23,842 bases of DNA from Welwitschia mirabilis (GCA_051453625.1 JBOZIK010000001.1:203334201-203358042); one strand, 5' to 3'. Positions 1 through 10,768 are shown, counted from the first letter of the stretch. The notes: a model not told the origin generated them from the letters alone. Program-made: numbers and translations.

Positions 1-889
1 CTTTTTTGAGAGCTAGGGTTTCCTTATTCAATATTCCCCTTAGAGTGAGATGATTCATTTATGAATGCTTTTCTTTTAGATTTCCTCTTAGGAGGAGTTT
101 TCTAGAGGGCTCGCCAGTGGGGATGAGGGGGGGAAGGGGGGGCTCTCTTGTCATAATCTTATTGGTTACCCTCCAAAGCACCATGATTAAGCTTGAATGC
201 CTAGTATTATCTTTTTAAGAAAGGGCCTGAATAAAGAAGAAGAGTAGGTTGATCTAGTGCCCTAGTTCTAGGGCTTTAAGAAAAGCAAAGCATAGGCCTG
301 AAAGCTTTAAGTAGCAGCCAAATGGAATGAACCAGTTGATTAATTCTACACCCAAGCCCCATGGGGGCAAAAGTACCTTTCGGCTAATGTGTTCACTAGA
401 TAGCTTAGGGACACCACCAGGGAAGAAATGGAGTGCCTCTTGTTATCCTATGCTTCCAAGAGGAATCCTTTCATTAACTGCTAGGATTTCTAGAAGTCTA
501 GAAAAAGAGTCTTCAGTAATTTTAATGGATATTCTTCTAAAGGTTGTATGCTGCCCTCTTGATCATCTGTAGAATGGGGCAATATTGACACCTGACTCTT
601 TCTTGAGTTTATGTAGGAGGGTTTCTCACCCCATAGCCTACACCTTATCGACGTTCTTCAAATGGACCAAGATTAGATGGCTCCATGGTAGGAATTTCTC
701 CCATTGCTATTCTGATTTGGGAATGGTATTACTTAATTCTCCTTATGGTATTTATTGAAAATGGTAGGGGGATGCTTTTGAAAATCGAATCTTTTCTTGT
801 ACATCAAATCTGTCAATAAGTAAAGTAAATCTCATCATTTAAGCAAGTTTCAAATGTATTATAGAGATTATAGTACTCATTAATAATTA
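1..889. other. Unassigned left end
   Basis: No coding region is recognised on either strand. The stretch is less AT-rich than the rest of the window. It lies downstream of the LINE zf-RVT domain (minus strand), so its right part may be LINE 3' untranslated sequence, but I see no poly-T run on the plus strand that would mark a LINE poly-A tail. An 81-codon plus-strand frame at 327-572 resembles nothing I know and is probably chance. I looked for the missing reverse transcriptase of the neighbouring gypsy element on the minus strand and saw no motif. Confidence 0.4.
127..142 (+). other. G-rich tract, possible G-quadruplex
   Basis: Two runs of seven G are separated by AA (G7-A2-G7). Each run can be split into two G3 tracts, which fits the usual G3+N1-7 four-tract rule for an intramolecular quadruplex. 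No comparable motif was noticed elsewhere in this AT-rich window. Function is unknown. Confidence 0.45.
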
Positions 890-3610
890 TTATTAACTTC
901 TTACTCCAAGTGCATTTATAAAAAAGATGGTTAGTGTTTTCAGGGCAAGACTAACAGGTTGGACAGATAGTTTCAACTTGGAAGTTCCTCTTATGTAATT
1001 GGTCTATTGTGAGGATTTTATGATGCTTTTTTAACCAACAAAACACTTTAATTTTATCTAGAATTTAGCTCTTTTAGAATTTGTTGTGAGAGTCATCTCT
1101 TCCATATTTTTTTAGAGAATCTGTTTGGTTGTATCTTCATAGCATATGTTCAGGTCTAATAAATGTCTTCTAGCTTTGTTAAGATGTTTTTTCAATAAGA
1201 ATTCTCCTTGATCAGTGCTCTAATTTGGGTATTTATAATTGATCAAATTACTCCATGGTTATCCTCCCTTCATAAGCCTTTTCAAGATCTGATGGGCTCC
1301 TATAAGGAGATAGTCCTCTAGTCTCTGGATACCCCAACCTTCAAACTTCTTTGGTTGAGCTATTATCTCTTATTTGCAAAGGTAAAAGTGATTTTGATCT
1401 TTGCCTCCAGGCTAAATGAATTCTTTTAGGATTCTATTGATTTTTGAATGATGTTATTTGGGTGGGTAATAATGAAAGCTGTGTATTTAAAAGAAGAGAT
1501 TAAGCATAAATTTGTAAGGATAATTTTTTCTTTAGAGGAAAGAAAGTTATTCTGCTAAGAGTTGCATCATCTCTGAATAGATTCGAGGATGTATTTTCAA
1601 GTGAGGGTCCTATGCCAATTTTATAGGGGGATTCCCAAGAAGATGTCCTAAAGGTCTCCCAATTTGATGTTTAGAATTCTGGTGATTTTGTCCCCTCTGA
1701 TATGTGTCTACCTAGGGTGTGAATTCTAAATTTATCCACGTTGGTATGGAGACTTGTAGCTTCCATAAAAAGGTTCATGAAATTCTTGATAACTCTTACT
1801 TATTAACATGATGCCTTGGTCATGATGATAGTATCAATTGCATAATGGTTATTAATGAAAGTTTTCCCTTCTATCCTGATACCTGAAACTCCATTACTTT
1901 TTAAAAAAAAATTATAAGACATTCATGAAAAATATAAAAAGATATGGAGGTAGGGATTTTCCTATCTTAATACTTAACTAACTGAGAAAAATTTAGATTT
2001 GTGGTTGTTAACTTTCACACTAAATTTAGCTGAAGACTGTATGTCTAGTCATGGATTAATGATGCCTTGATAAAAACTAGTATTCTTGAGAATACAACCT
2101 AAAGCTTATCAGTTAACAGAATCAGAAGATTTTACTATGTCTAATTTAGCAATAATAAGAGAAAATTTATGTTATTTAAGAAAATGAATAATTTCATGAG
2201 TCAAGAGGATTTGGTCCTAGATATACCTAGATTCGATAAAGCCAGCTTGATTCTCAGAGATCACCTTGGGTAGTAGGAGGGTAATACAACCAACCATGAT
2301 TTTTACAAAGATTCTATAAAGAACATTGCAAATACTTAAGGGTCTGAAGTCCTTCAGTTTATTGGCATCCTTTTTTTAGGATAAGAATGATCTTGGTTCT
2401 ATGCATTTCCCCTAAAATGCATTTGTTGTAAAGAATATCCATATGACATCCTAAAGGTTATCCTCCAAAATCGAAAAGTGAGATTTGAAGACTTCAACTG
2501 GCTACCTGTTTGATCTTGGAGCTCTATTATTCTTCATTAACATTATAGTTAACAGGACTTCATCTTTGCTCAAGGGTTTAGTATATTATCTTCTTTAGAA
2601 ATTTTCTTATTTTTCAAAATAAGGCTAGGGGTGATATTATTCCATTCACAAATTCTCATGAGGTAAGTATGATTTCATTAACTATTTCCTAGTCATTTTA
2701 AATTGTGTGATCTCTGATAATAAGCTTTATGATCCTATTGTTTACACTGTGTTGATTGACTTGCTGAAAGAAAAATCTAGTGTGCTTGTTCCTCTCTTTA
2801 AGCCACTTAATCTTTGATCATTCTGTTTAATAGTTTTTCTCATCAGCATTTATCTCTTAAAGTTTCATGAGACACTGATATTTCATGTTATAAAGGTTAT
2901 CTTAGTCTTGTTCCTCTTCTTGCTCAGTTTGAATTCTTCGAATTTTTTGTTTAAGATCCTCTTTGGATTCAAATATTTCTTTGTCTTCCCTTCTCTAGTC
3001 CTTTATATGGGCTTTTAAAGTATTTAGGCCTTTATAGAAAAGGGATAATGGATGAGTACCATCATACTAGCTCCATATTTTTCCATTATAGTTATGGTTT
3101 CTATCTTGGTAATCCAATATCATTTCATTTGGAATAGAATCCTCTGGGTGCTATTACCCCTAATACGAATCTGATAGGATGATGATCCGAAGCTATTGCA
3201 ATGAGAATTCTATTAATCATGGACATTATCATGTTGTTACCTGTTCTTCTATTAGACTAGATGTATTTGCACCTAGCAAGAGGAACATATACAAAGGCAT
3301 TCCATGACATGAAATCTTTAAGAATTAAACCCCCCTGTGGAATTCTATTTTTTGCTCCTTCATTTCTGCCAATGGTGAAGACATTGATTGGAGTCCCCCT
3401 ACTATGAACCACTTGGATTTATCTATCACAATCTGCTATAATTCCCCTTAAGTAGAAGCTTTATCTTGATTATTTTAACGACTATACATGTTTGTTATAG
3501 TCTAATCTTCCTACTTAAAAATATAGTTAAGTGGTTCTTGCTGCTATTAACTAAATATACCTCCTTTTTATGAAAATTATCAGGCCTCCTGTGTTTTCTT
3601 AGGCATTAAA
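890..3610 (-). pseudogene. LINE ORF2: endonuclease, reverse transcriptase and zf-RVT (broken)
   Basis: This polyprotein would nick target DNA and copy LINE RNA at the nick. Three parts are visible in order on the minus strand. The endonuclease (about 3150-3600) has KWFIVGG at 3361-3418 and the C-terminal SDHHPI motif at 3173-3190. The reverse transcriptase (about 1800-2690) has KDFRPLSICN (2291-2360), ISENQAGFIESRYI (around 2220-2262), motif A LDIVKSSDSV (2115-2147), SLPPYLF (1921-1962) and the active-site box YAID at 1833-1844. The zf-RVT domain (895-1054) has KIKVFCWLKK, CPTC and HLFYKCTWSKK. Stops and frame changes occur throughout. The second catalytic Asp pair of the active site is damaged, since YADD-type boxes carry two adjacent Asp. 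The domain order and spacing leave little doubt about the family. Confidence 0.88.
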
Positions 3611-4079
3611 GATAAAAAAGTTTCACTGCCACCCTATATTCTCTATTTTCATTTCATCTTTCATTTTTATTTCCTTTAAAAAAAATAATTTAATATTAAA
3701 TTGACTAATGAGGTTTCTTAGGGTTTTTTTCTTATATGAGAATCCTAATCCCCTGGAATTCTATGAGAGATAATTCACTGGATCTGTTTTCACTCCTTTT
3801 TGGGCGCTTAACATTTTTTTAAAGTATCTTTGATGGTAGCTTGGAGATATTAGCCATGTTCTTTATAGTTTCCCTTTCTTAGAGGGTTCTATTGCTAGGT
3901 CTTCTTCTCATATAAACTTTTACATAATTCTACTCATTTGTATCTAGTGGATTTGAGGTTACTGAGTTTTTTCTTCTTTCATAAGAGGTTGGAAGAGGTT
4001 GTGCTTCCTCTTCTCATCCTTCTTCTTCTTACTTTTCTTAGTTTCCTTAGAGAAAACCATAGTACTTTTCATTAAGACT

Positions 4080-4887
4080 TTGTTTCTTTATTTATGCTGA
4101 TAGATGCTTTGATTGTATCTATTTTTCCCACAAATAGAACATGTTTCTTTTCACTTTTTCTTAATGTTAACTAACCATTTTGTACATTCTTCCCTTACAT
4201 GGTTGTTCTCCCACAATGGAATCATCTTTTTCTTGTAGAAATGCATATCCTTGAGGTATGTCTTGATTTTACACAGATATTACATGGAACCATAAGGTTC
4301 TCATAGGTAACTTCAAGCTCACATATACCCTATTTGGATTTAAACTTTATAGATTGTATCTTCTTTGTGTCTTATAAGATCATCCAAATGTAAAATCTAG
4401 TTAGGACTAGTCTCATCTATTTAATGGTGATTGTATCAAGATTACTTAGTTCATCAAACTAAGATGTGATTTTCCTTAGGAAGTCTTTATCCCAAAACTC
4501 TAGGGGGAACTTGTGGATGTAAATCCATATCGGCAATTTTCTAAACATGTTCGAGTTCAATTATGCCCCGGTGTTCATTTCAATAGAGTGATTTCCGTCA
4601 CCTCAAAGAAACTAAGATTATCTCACAATGATCTCATCCTAATCTTATTAATTAACAAACTGAAACAACATTAATCCTTTTGGCATAGCAATAACTTTAA
4701 CTTTACTAACATCCATCCATTTTGTTGCTACCCATTCTCTGATATGATCAAGCTTGCATCTTGGACTGGATGAGACGAACTTACCAATTAAATTCTATTA
4801 GAGTTTCTTTTTTATCTCAGAGTAAGTGCCTTTATCAATATCTAAGGTTAGGGGTTTTCCTTCCCTAGAGAACTGAGTCTTCTCCAT
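4080..4887 (-). pseudogene. LINE ORF1: DUF4283 and zinc-knuckle gag-like protein (broken)
   Basis: In plant L1 elements this protein binds the element RNA to form the retrotransposition particle. One minus-strand frame from the ATG at 4885-4887 can be followed through about 260 codons despite roughly a dozen stops. It begins MEKTQFSREGKPL, continues with LIGKFVSSSP and HIREWVATKW, and then shows the DUF4283 core FRKLPIWIYIHKFPLEFWDK (around 4485-4550). That core matches the family pattern of a hydrophobic P(V/I)W(V/I)R stretch followed by PLEFW. Further on, ELEVTYENLMVPCNIC and RHTSRIC are the first zinc knuckle, and a second Cys-rich patch, KETCSICGK, follows (4100-4160). Most stops look like CAA, CAG, CGA or TGG codons changed by a C-to-T or G-to-A transition. 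The start was chosen because the frame is coherent from there. A leader of about 200 bp precedes it. Confidence 0.8.
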
Positions 4888-5095
4888 TTTTGAGATCAAG
4901 CCCCTCTTTAAATCCTATAACAAATCAATGTAAAGTATCAATAAGATTTCACAACTTACCTGAATCGATCTTGTTTGGTGGTTGAAATCATCTCCTACGC
5001 ACCATAGTTTTCTAAAAGGCGAAACCGACCTCGTCAATTCGAAGTCCTCCAAGCCCTAGCTCGCTCCTATACTTCAGATTTGCCTATACTAAAAT
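4888..5095 (-). other. LINE 5' leader
   Basis: This stretch precedes the ORF1 ATG. It is more GC-rich than its surroundings and contains the string gagctagggcttggagga on the minus strand. Its outer edge near 5095 is set only by the change in base composition, so the 5' end of the LINE is uncertain by tens of bases. Confidence 0.45.
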
Positions 5096-5674
5096 TTTTT
5101 ACCTTTAGAACTTAACTAAACCCAATTAGGTTATTAATGTTATGTATGTTTGGAGAAGAGATATATTATTTTCTTTTGTTCATCTTCTTATGTTCATTTT
5201 TTATGCACATCTAAAGGGATCATTGGCTTATTAGCCTAATTAAGATACATCTTGTTTTCATTAAAGGCTTTAAACTTAAGAAATATATATGAAGTTAAAT
5301 TCTACCTTTTAAACCAAGTTTTACCAAAATTAAAGACCCTGAGCAAACATGCTTTTAATTATGGCACTCAAGATAAGCATAACTCTTCCTTAAAAACCCA
5401 TAAGTAAACTTAGTCTCGATTATTACTCAAGTGATAATAAGATTTCTTATTATTGATTTTTGGTTAAGGGCCATTAATCTAGATCAGTAAGTTTTAGAAA
5501 CTCATAAGTAAAGGGCTACACTGCATGGTTTATGGGCTTAATGAGATGGTTTGAAAATGGATCTTGTAAATGGAAAGTTTTAAAAAAGTGGTGGAATGAG
5601 TGATAATGATGTGGGGTATTCACGAGAAAATCATCCTTAGGCAAAACATATGTTTTTTTAAGCTGAGTTATTAT
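5096..5674. other. Unassigned spacer between LINE and gypsy relic
   Basis: The stretch is AT-rich, with no motif that I can assign. It lies 3' of the gypsy protease on the minus strand, where the linker to reverse transcriptase would be expected. I cannot recognise any pol sequence here. A 74-codon minus-strand frame at 5516-5740 could be linker, but it carries no family signature. Confidence 0.35.
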
Positions 5675-5829
5675 AAAAGACTTAAAAGGGTTATAGCTAT
5701 TAGGTTTAGAGTTAGGAGAGTGATATTCAAGTAATGGCATAGGATGGGAAATATAGGCTCATTGAGAGTACATTTTGAGTTACAAATTTTGTTAATCCTA
5801 TTAACATCTTTAAAATTTCCTAGAAATTT

Positions 5830-6560
5830 TTTTATGTTAAAAATGTTTAAGTTTAAAGTTATGTTGCCAAATGATATCTTCATTTGACCATTCCTGTAAG
5901 TAATTAAGGCATTGAAAGCTGCAAGGAAAGGTCCTCCTGAAATGATANNNNNNNNNNNNNNNNNNNNNNNNNNNNNNNNNNNNNNNNNNNNNNNNNNNNN
6001 NNNNNNNNNNNNNNNNNNNNNNNNNNNNNNNNNNNNNNNNNNNNNNNACCATTCCTGTAAGTAATTAAGGCATTGAAAGCTGCAAGGAAAGGTCCTCCTA
6101 AAATGATAAGCAGTCAATTGTGTTTTGTTGTGTTTATTTCTAAAACTATGAAGTCTACTGGGAAATTACATTTATTAACTTAAACTATTGCATCTTTGAC
6201 TATTCCTATTAATGTCTTCATAAATCTATCAGCCAATTGCAATTAGATCCTAGCATGTTTAAGATCATCTAAGCCAATTTCCTTGCATACATAATGGAAT
6301 AGGATGTCAACACTTGCTTCTAAATCTAACAAGGCTTATGTACTATTTTTATCTATAGTTGTAATGTCTATCATTGGGCAACTAGGATCTTTGTATTTAG
6401 ATGGAAACTAATTTTAAATAATTATGCTTTTTTACTGGGTTAAGAATATTTTGTTCTTAAAGTTCATGCATCTCTTTATCGTGCACATGTCCTTAAGGAA
6501 TGTTGCATATGAGGGAATCTTTTTAATTACTTTTAAAAGATACATGTTGATTTTAACTTT
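5830..6560 (-). pseudogene. gypsy retropepsin and preceding linker (broken, minus copy)
   Basis: Aspartic protease that would process Gag-Pol. On the minus strand the linker reads VKINMYLLKVIKKIPSYATF and LKDMCTIKR (around 6440-6550). PSKYKDPSCPMIDIT follows, then the active-site region ALLDLEASVDIL (6309-6329 covers its core). The family has D-L-G-A-S there, so the Gly is replaced by Glu. LQLADRFMKTLIGIVKDAIV, FPVDFIVLE and LLIILGGPFLAAFNALITYR complete the domain (6060-6260). KISFGNITLNLNIFNI follows at 5830-5885. A 100-N gap sits within the last part, flanked by two near-identical copies of the same 61 bp, so the apparent duplication of the ILGGPFL segment is probably artificial. Confidence 0.87.
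5887..6108. other. 100-N gap with 61-bp duplicated flanks
   Basis: Exactly 100 N (5948-6047) are bounded by 5887-5947 and 6048-6108, which are identical except for one base (g in the left copy, a in the right). A 100-N run is the usual placeholder for a gap of unknown size. Matching contig ends imply that two overlapping contigs were placed side by side instead of being merged. The coding content (the protease ILGGPFLAAFNALITYRNG segment) is repeated for the same reason. Confidence 0.85.
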
Positions 6561-7179
6561 TTGAAAATTTCTAAGGCCTCTAGTTATTTTTTTTCACTGT
6601 TCTCCATTCTAAGACGTTGGGAAAAAGGTAAAGGCTCTCTATAGAGGGTAAAGGTTCCTCTAAGTCTTTTGATTTTTCTTTATTTAAATCTTGGGAGAAG
6701 GGTATGTACTCTTAGTAAGGAGTTATCTTTTTCTTTTATGTTTCCCTAATCTTTAGATTTACTCTGAGTTAAACCTTGGTTAATCTCTATGCCCCATTGA
6801 AGATGAATTGCTTTGGTTTGCTCTAAGCAGTCTGATCCTTCTTCAATAAATCTAACTCTTGTGAGATTTGGTTAAGCTATTATTAGGAGTTTTTTTGGAT
6901 CTCTATAATTTAAGGTAGAGAGAATCTAGGCTTGGGTTTATTTAACTGATTGAATAATTCATAATATGAATTGGATATTCTTCTCAAGATTAGATAAAGA
7001 TAACGAATATAACTTAAGAAGGGATTCATGGTTACGATGGATTTGAACTTAATTTTCCATGAATTTACTTACTAATTCCTCAAAGAAAGTAGATGGAAAT
7101 GGTTTTTGGTAGTTGGTTGGAAATGGATAGGATGATGATGATGAAGGAAATGGATTTCTTATTTGACTAATTAGATTGT

Positions 7180-7378
7180 CTTATTTTTAAAAAAAGTTAA
7201 GGTAATCCTCCACTCAAGGTTATATGTCTTTGAGTATGAATCATTTTTTAGGTTTTGCCATTGGTGCCCTATCACATTAACTTATTTGTTAATAGTGTTT
7301 TAAAATAAAGGGATGAAGGGATACTTGGATATTTTGTGGGTGTCTATGTGACAAATAAAACATTATGTTTTAGTGACT
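7180..7378 (-). pseudogene. gypsy gag C-terminal part (broken, minus copy)
   Basis: At 7195-7250 the minus strand reads KNDSYSKTYNLEWRITLTFF, which matches the conserved NDPYS-TYNPGWRNHPNFSW-type segment of Athila-like Gag. Upstream of it (7300-7350), TPTKYPSIPS resembles the end of a CCHC knuckle and the following CP-rich stretch, but the cysteines are not convincingly preserved. The capsid half lies on the other side of the 779-N gap, so the join is not visible. The sequence from 6570 to 7180 is low in recognisable content and probably corresponds to the variable linker. Confidence 0.7.
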
Positions 7379-8157
7379 NNNNNNNNNNNNNNNNNNNNNN
7401 NNNNNNNNNNNNNNNNNNNNNNNNNNNNNNNNNNNNNNNNNNNNNNNNNNNNNNNNNNNNNNNNNNNNNNNNNNNNNNNNNNNNNNNNNNNNNNNNNNNN
7501 NNNNNNNNNNNNNNNNNNNNNNNNNNNNNNNNNNNNNNNNNNNNNNNNNNNNNNNNNNNNNNNNNNNNNNNNNNNNNNNNNNNNNNNNNNNNNNNNNNNN
7601 NNNNNNNNNNNNNNNNNNNNNNNNNNNNNNNNNNNNNNNNNNNNNNNNNNNNNNNNNNNNNNNNNNNNNNNNNNNNNNNNNNNNNNNNNNNNNNNNNNNN
7701 NNNNNNNNNNNNNNNNNNNNNNNNNNNNNNNNNNNNNNNNNNNNNNNNNNNNNNNNNNNNNNNNNNNNNNNNNNNNNNNNNNNNNNNNNNNNNNNNNNNN
7801 NNNNNNNNNNNNNNNNNNNNNNNNNNNNNNNNNNNNNNNNNNNNNNNNNNNNNNNNNNNNNNNNNNNNNNNNNNNNNNNNNNNNNNNNNNNNNNNNNNNN
7901 NNNNNNNNNNNNNNNNNNNNNNNNNNNNNNNNNNNNNNNNNNNNNNNNNNNNNNNNNNNNNNNNNNNNNNNNNNNNNNNNNNNNNNNNNNNNNNNNNNNN
8001 NNNNNNNNNNNNNNNNNNNNNNNNNNNNNNNNNNNNNNNNNNNNNNNNNNNNNNNNNNNNNNNNNNNNNNNNNNNNNNNNNNNNNNNNNNNNNNNNNNNN
8101 NNNNNNNNNNNNNNNNNNNNNNNNNNNNNNNNNNNNNNNNNNNNNNNNNNNNNNNNN
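7379..8157. other. Assembly gap, 779 N
   Basis: Unsequenced stretch inside the minus-strand gypsy gag. Its non-round length suggests a size estimated from read pairs. Long open frames that span it consist of unknown residues only and have no meaning. By position it should hold the end of the capsid domain and the zinc knuckle. Confidence 0.95.
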
Positions 8158-8279
8158 AATGGAGACGATGGAGAGGTGGTCAAGGATTCTACTCTTTATT
8201 CTACTTTGTTTATGTTGTTATTAATCTTAAAGTTTTTGGGTACCTTAAATAATCTTGTGAATCTAATAGGATGGTGAGA

Positions 8280-8940
8280 TCTAGATGGTTATGTGGGATT
8301 CTCCCCATTTTTAGAGTTCTCAACTACACTCTTAAGGTATTTCCGAACTTCGTCTAAGGGCATATTAAGAAAGTTTTCCCTATTCATCATCTTAATTGGT
8401 TACCTATTATTCATAGTTAACCCATAATAGAAAAAGCTTATCTCTCTTCCTGGTTCAAATCCATGTTGGACACATTTTTGTAATAGGTACTTGAATCATT
8501 TTAAGATTTGGGAAAATGTCTCATGGTCTTTTTATTAGAAGTTCATTCTCTCCTTTCTTAAGACATTTGTTTTGTGATTAGGGAAAAATTTTAAGATGAA
8601 TGCCTTATTTATATCAATTCAAGTTCTAATAGAGAAGGGTTTAAGGGTGGAAATCCATGAAATTTCCTTCATTTTTTTGGAAAAATAAAGTAATATAAGC
8701 ATAAGGGCATCATGAGTATTTGAATATTAAGGAACAATTGATAAGACACACTCAAATTCCTTAAGATAAAGGCACAGATCCTTGGATTCTAAGCCATGAA
8801 AGTGAGACAATAGTTGGATAGTGGAGGCTTTGAATTTAATATTTGATTTATGGATAATATCACAATGCAAGAACATGTTCCGAGGTATTTTTGATCATAA
8901 ATAAGCATGCAAGGTTTACTGAGGTTGGTTAGTTTTAACT
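8280..8940 (-). pseudogene. gypsy gag capsid domain (broken, minus copy)
   Basis: Retrotrans_gag-type capsid protein, which would assemble the virus-like particle. On the minus strand I read KFKASTIQLLSHFHGLESK, then YLKEFECV, DALMLILLYFSKKMKEISWI, INKAFILKFFPNHKTNVLRK, HETFSQILK, QKCVQHGFEP and FFYYGLTMNNR. These follow the plant gag pattern (FHGL-E-P, L-L-FPFSL-DKA-WL, F--K-FP--KT--LR--I--F, E--Y-AWERFK-LL--CPHHG, and so on) in order and at the right spacing. Stops interrupt it at several points, and assembly gap 7379-8157 cuts off its C-terminal part. The N-terminus is placed near 8940 by similarity of layout to the plus copy, not by a clear start codon. Confidence 0.85.
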
Positions 8941-9744
8941 ACCATGACTTATCTTTTACTTGCCTTTTAGGTAAGGTGATAAGCAACTAATCGAGATATT
9001 GATTATTGCTTTAATGTGGCTCCACTCAGTGGGTTATCAGAATCTTACTATTATTGGAATGATGGGTCTTATTGATTTTTATTTGGGTCATTTTAAGAAG
9101 AGGAGGCTTGGTCCCTTTGGAAATCATCTTGGTGTTCATTTGATCAAGTGATTCTTGAATTAGTGTAGGGATCCATGTCATTTAAAGGATTTCTAACTAA
9201 TCTTCCAATTTGGTCATGGATTTAAGGCATGCAAGAATAGGTTTAGACAAGTTTGAGGTGATACATAAAAATATTTCACAAAGCCTGTAAGATGAAGAAG
9301 TTTCAAGGTTTGTACAAAAGATTCAAATAATATTTTAGAGTGTTCTAGGAATAGAGGCTAGTGGCATCGGTGAGGATAAGTAACAACATCGGTATAGTTA
9401 TGAGTTATAGTCTTAGGTTTTTCATAGAGTTTTGTCAATCATGCACAAAATGTTTCGCATAATGGAGTCACAAAGAAATAAAAGTAGAATGAAAAATATG
9501 AGCTTCTATTACCTAATTCTTAACGAAATCATTAAATTTTTTTTAACATTTTTATTGTTTTAACACAACAAATTCATAAAATAGAAAATAAAAAAACTAA
9601 ATTGAAAATGTAGCAGGTAAAAAAAAAGCATGTAATGTTTAATTAAATTTTTATTTTTTAAGTTTTCTCCTTAAGCTACGTGCAAATAAACTGTTAGACC
9701 TTCAAAACCAAAACATGTTAAATAAAAAAGAAAAACAAATTATT
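8941..9744 (-). other. Probable leader of the minus gypsy copy
   Basis: Non-coding stretch 5' of gag on the minus strand, AT-rich. This is where the untranslated leader and the primer-binding site of an Athila-like element should lie. I looked for a recognisable tRNA-complementary primer-binding site and could not find one, which may reflect decay. No other feature was seen. Confidence 0.35.
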
Positions 9745-9916
9745 CCAGTTTGGGTTTTACTAGAATAACAAGTACCAACCACTAAAATGAAAACCAAAAA
9801 ACCAACATGCCAAAAAGAAAAAAAAAAGGGGAAAGAAAAAAAGAAAGAAAGTAAAAACCACACCAGTTTAGGTATCACTAGAGAGGACTAGTAGCCATCG
9901 CTGGAAAAGTGAAAAC
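9745..9916. repeat. Two imperfect ~50-bp direct repeats flanking a purine tract
   Basis: Copy one, 9745-9794, and copy two, 9863-9916, both begin ccagttt, share an actaga element and end in a gaaaac-like string, with many differences between them. Between them, 9812-9851 is an uninterrupted run of 40 purines on the plus strand. The block lies in the presumed leader or LTR edge of the minus gypsy element. Confidence 0.5.
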
Positions 9917-10326
9917 TATCTATAAGAACTTACAAAAAGAAAAGTAAATGCTCTTTTCTGCTTTTATCATGTTATTATCCTTGGCAAAAATTCCAAAATC
10001 TGATCATTATTGTACACTAATTTGAATTTAACTAAGTTTTCACTTAGTATCATTCTATTCATTGGGATAACTAGGGTAGTTTTCAAAAGTTGTACAAACT
10101 TTAACTTAAGTATAAATTACAATAACAAGAACAAAAGAGAAGAGGGTGATTTTAGAGTTATATTTAGAACTTCAACTTGAAAAAGAAAGAAGTAACCTAG
10201 CTCTAATATTTTATTGATTTGTTCTCTCGTAATCCTTCACTCCAATGTTGTCCAATGTTTCCCTATAACACACTTAAAACCATCAAGTATTTTTGACTTA
10301 CATCATGATAACATAATCTTATTCAC

Positions 10327-10415
10327 CATATGAGTAATGGTGAACTCCATTATCACTTTATCTTTAATAGACATATGAGTAATAGTGAACTCCACTATCA
10401 CTTTATCTTTCATAG
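10327..10415. repeat. 45-bp tandem duplication
   Basis: Units 10327-10370 and 10372-10415 (each starting catatgagtaat) match at all but three of 44 positions, separated by one base. This is a young two-copy tandem repeat inside the presumed LTR region. Confidence 0.85.
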
Positions 10416-10768
10416 CTTATAATAATAAAAGATAAGGATCCTAAGCACTTAAAATTTATAAAATTAAAAGACTTAAACAAAATGATTAAAGAGCTCACTC
10501 AAATGTAATGAAACTTGATAGTTAATTTGCTACCTAAGCATTCCAAATATAATGTGACCCATGATTTAAAATTAAAAGAGAACAACTTTATGTATTAATG
10601 AAAGAATACTTTACAATAATGAAAGGAGGATGCTATAGAACTCCTCAAGCAATACTGAAGACTAGCTCAATCACTAAAGGATTCCTTAGAAGGCCATCAT
10701 GATTGACACTCCAAAGGTTTTTAATTTTTCCAAAAGCTAAAGATGATATAATAAAGGACTCAAGGTTC

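Larger units (their letters stand above)
890..5095 (-). mobile_element. Decayed L1-like LINE (non-LTR retrotransposon)
   Basis: Reading the minus strand from about 5095 downwards gives the plant L1 order: a leader, an ORF1 with a DUF4283-type domain and zinc knuckles, then an ORF2 with endonuclease, reverse transcriptase and a C-terminal zf-RVT domain. The roughly 4.2 kb supported here is somewhat short of the 5-6 kb usual for such elements, because the 3' end is not resolved. Numerous in-frame stops and several frameshifts show that it is dead. No poly-A tail or target-site duplication was identified, so both borders are approximate. It has the same orientation as the gypsy relic to its right. 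Confidence 0.88.
5675..8940 (-). mobile_element. Ty3/gypsy retrotransposon, Athila-like, decayed (minus copy)
   Basis: The minus strand holds gag (8280-8940), a gap, the gag C-terminus (7180-7378), a pre-protease linker and the retropepsin (5830-6560), in the order expected for an Athila-type gag-pol. No reverse transcriptase, RNase H or integrase follows, because the readable sequence stops before the LINE. The element is therefore truncated or split at its 3' side. All parts carry stops. The probable leader and LTR lie to the right, up to about 11 kb. A second copy of the same type occurs on the plus strand at 12862-16355. Confidence 0.85.

Noticed and set aside
327-572. 81-codon plus-strand frame near the left end
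   Set aside because: No resemblance to any family I know and no supporting context. The length is compatible with chance in this less AT-rich stretch.
4914-4960. Possible intron in the LINE leader (gtaagt donor, tatag acceptor)
   Set aside because: It would be only about 46 bp, below the usual minimum for plant introns, and LINE leaders are not normally spliced.
7336-8277. Very long open frames on both strands across the second gap
   Set aside because: They consist almost wholly of unknown residues from N bases. Only a few real codons lie at the ends.
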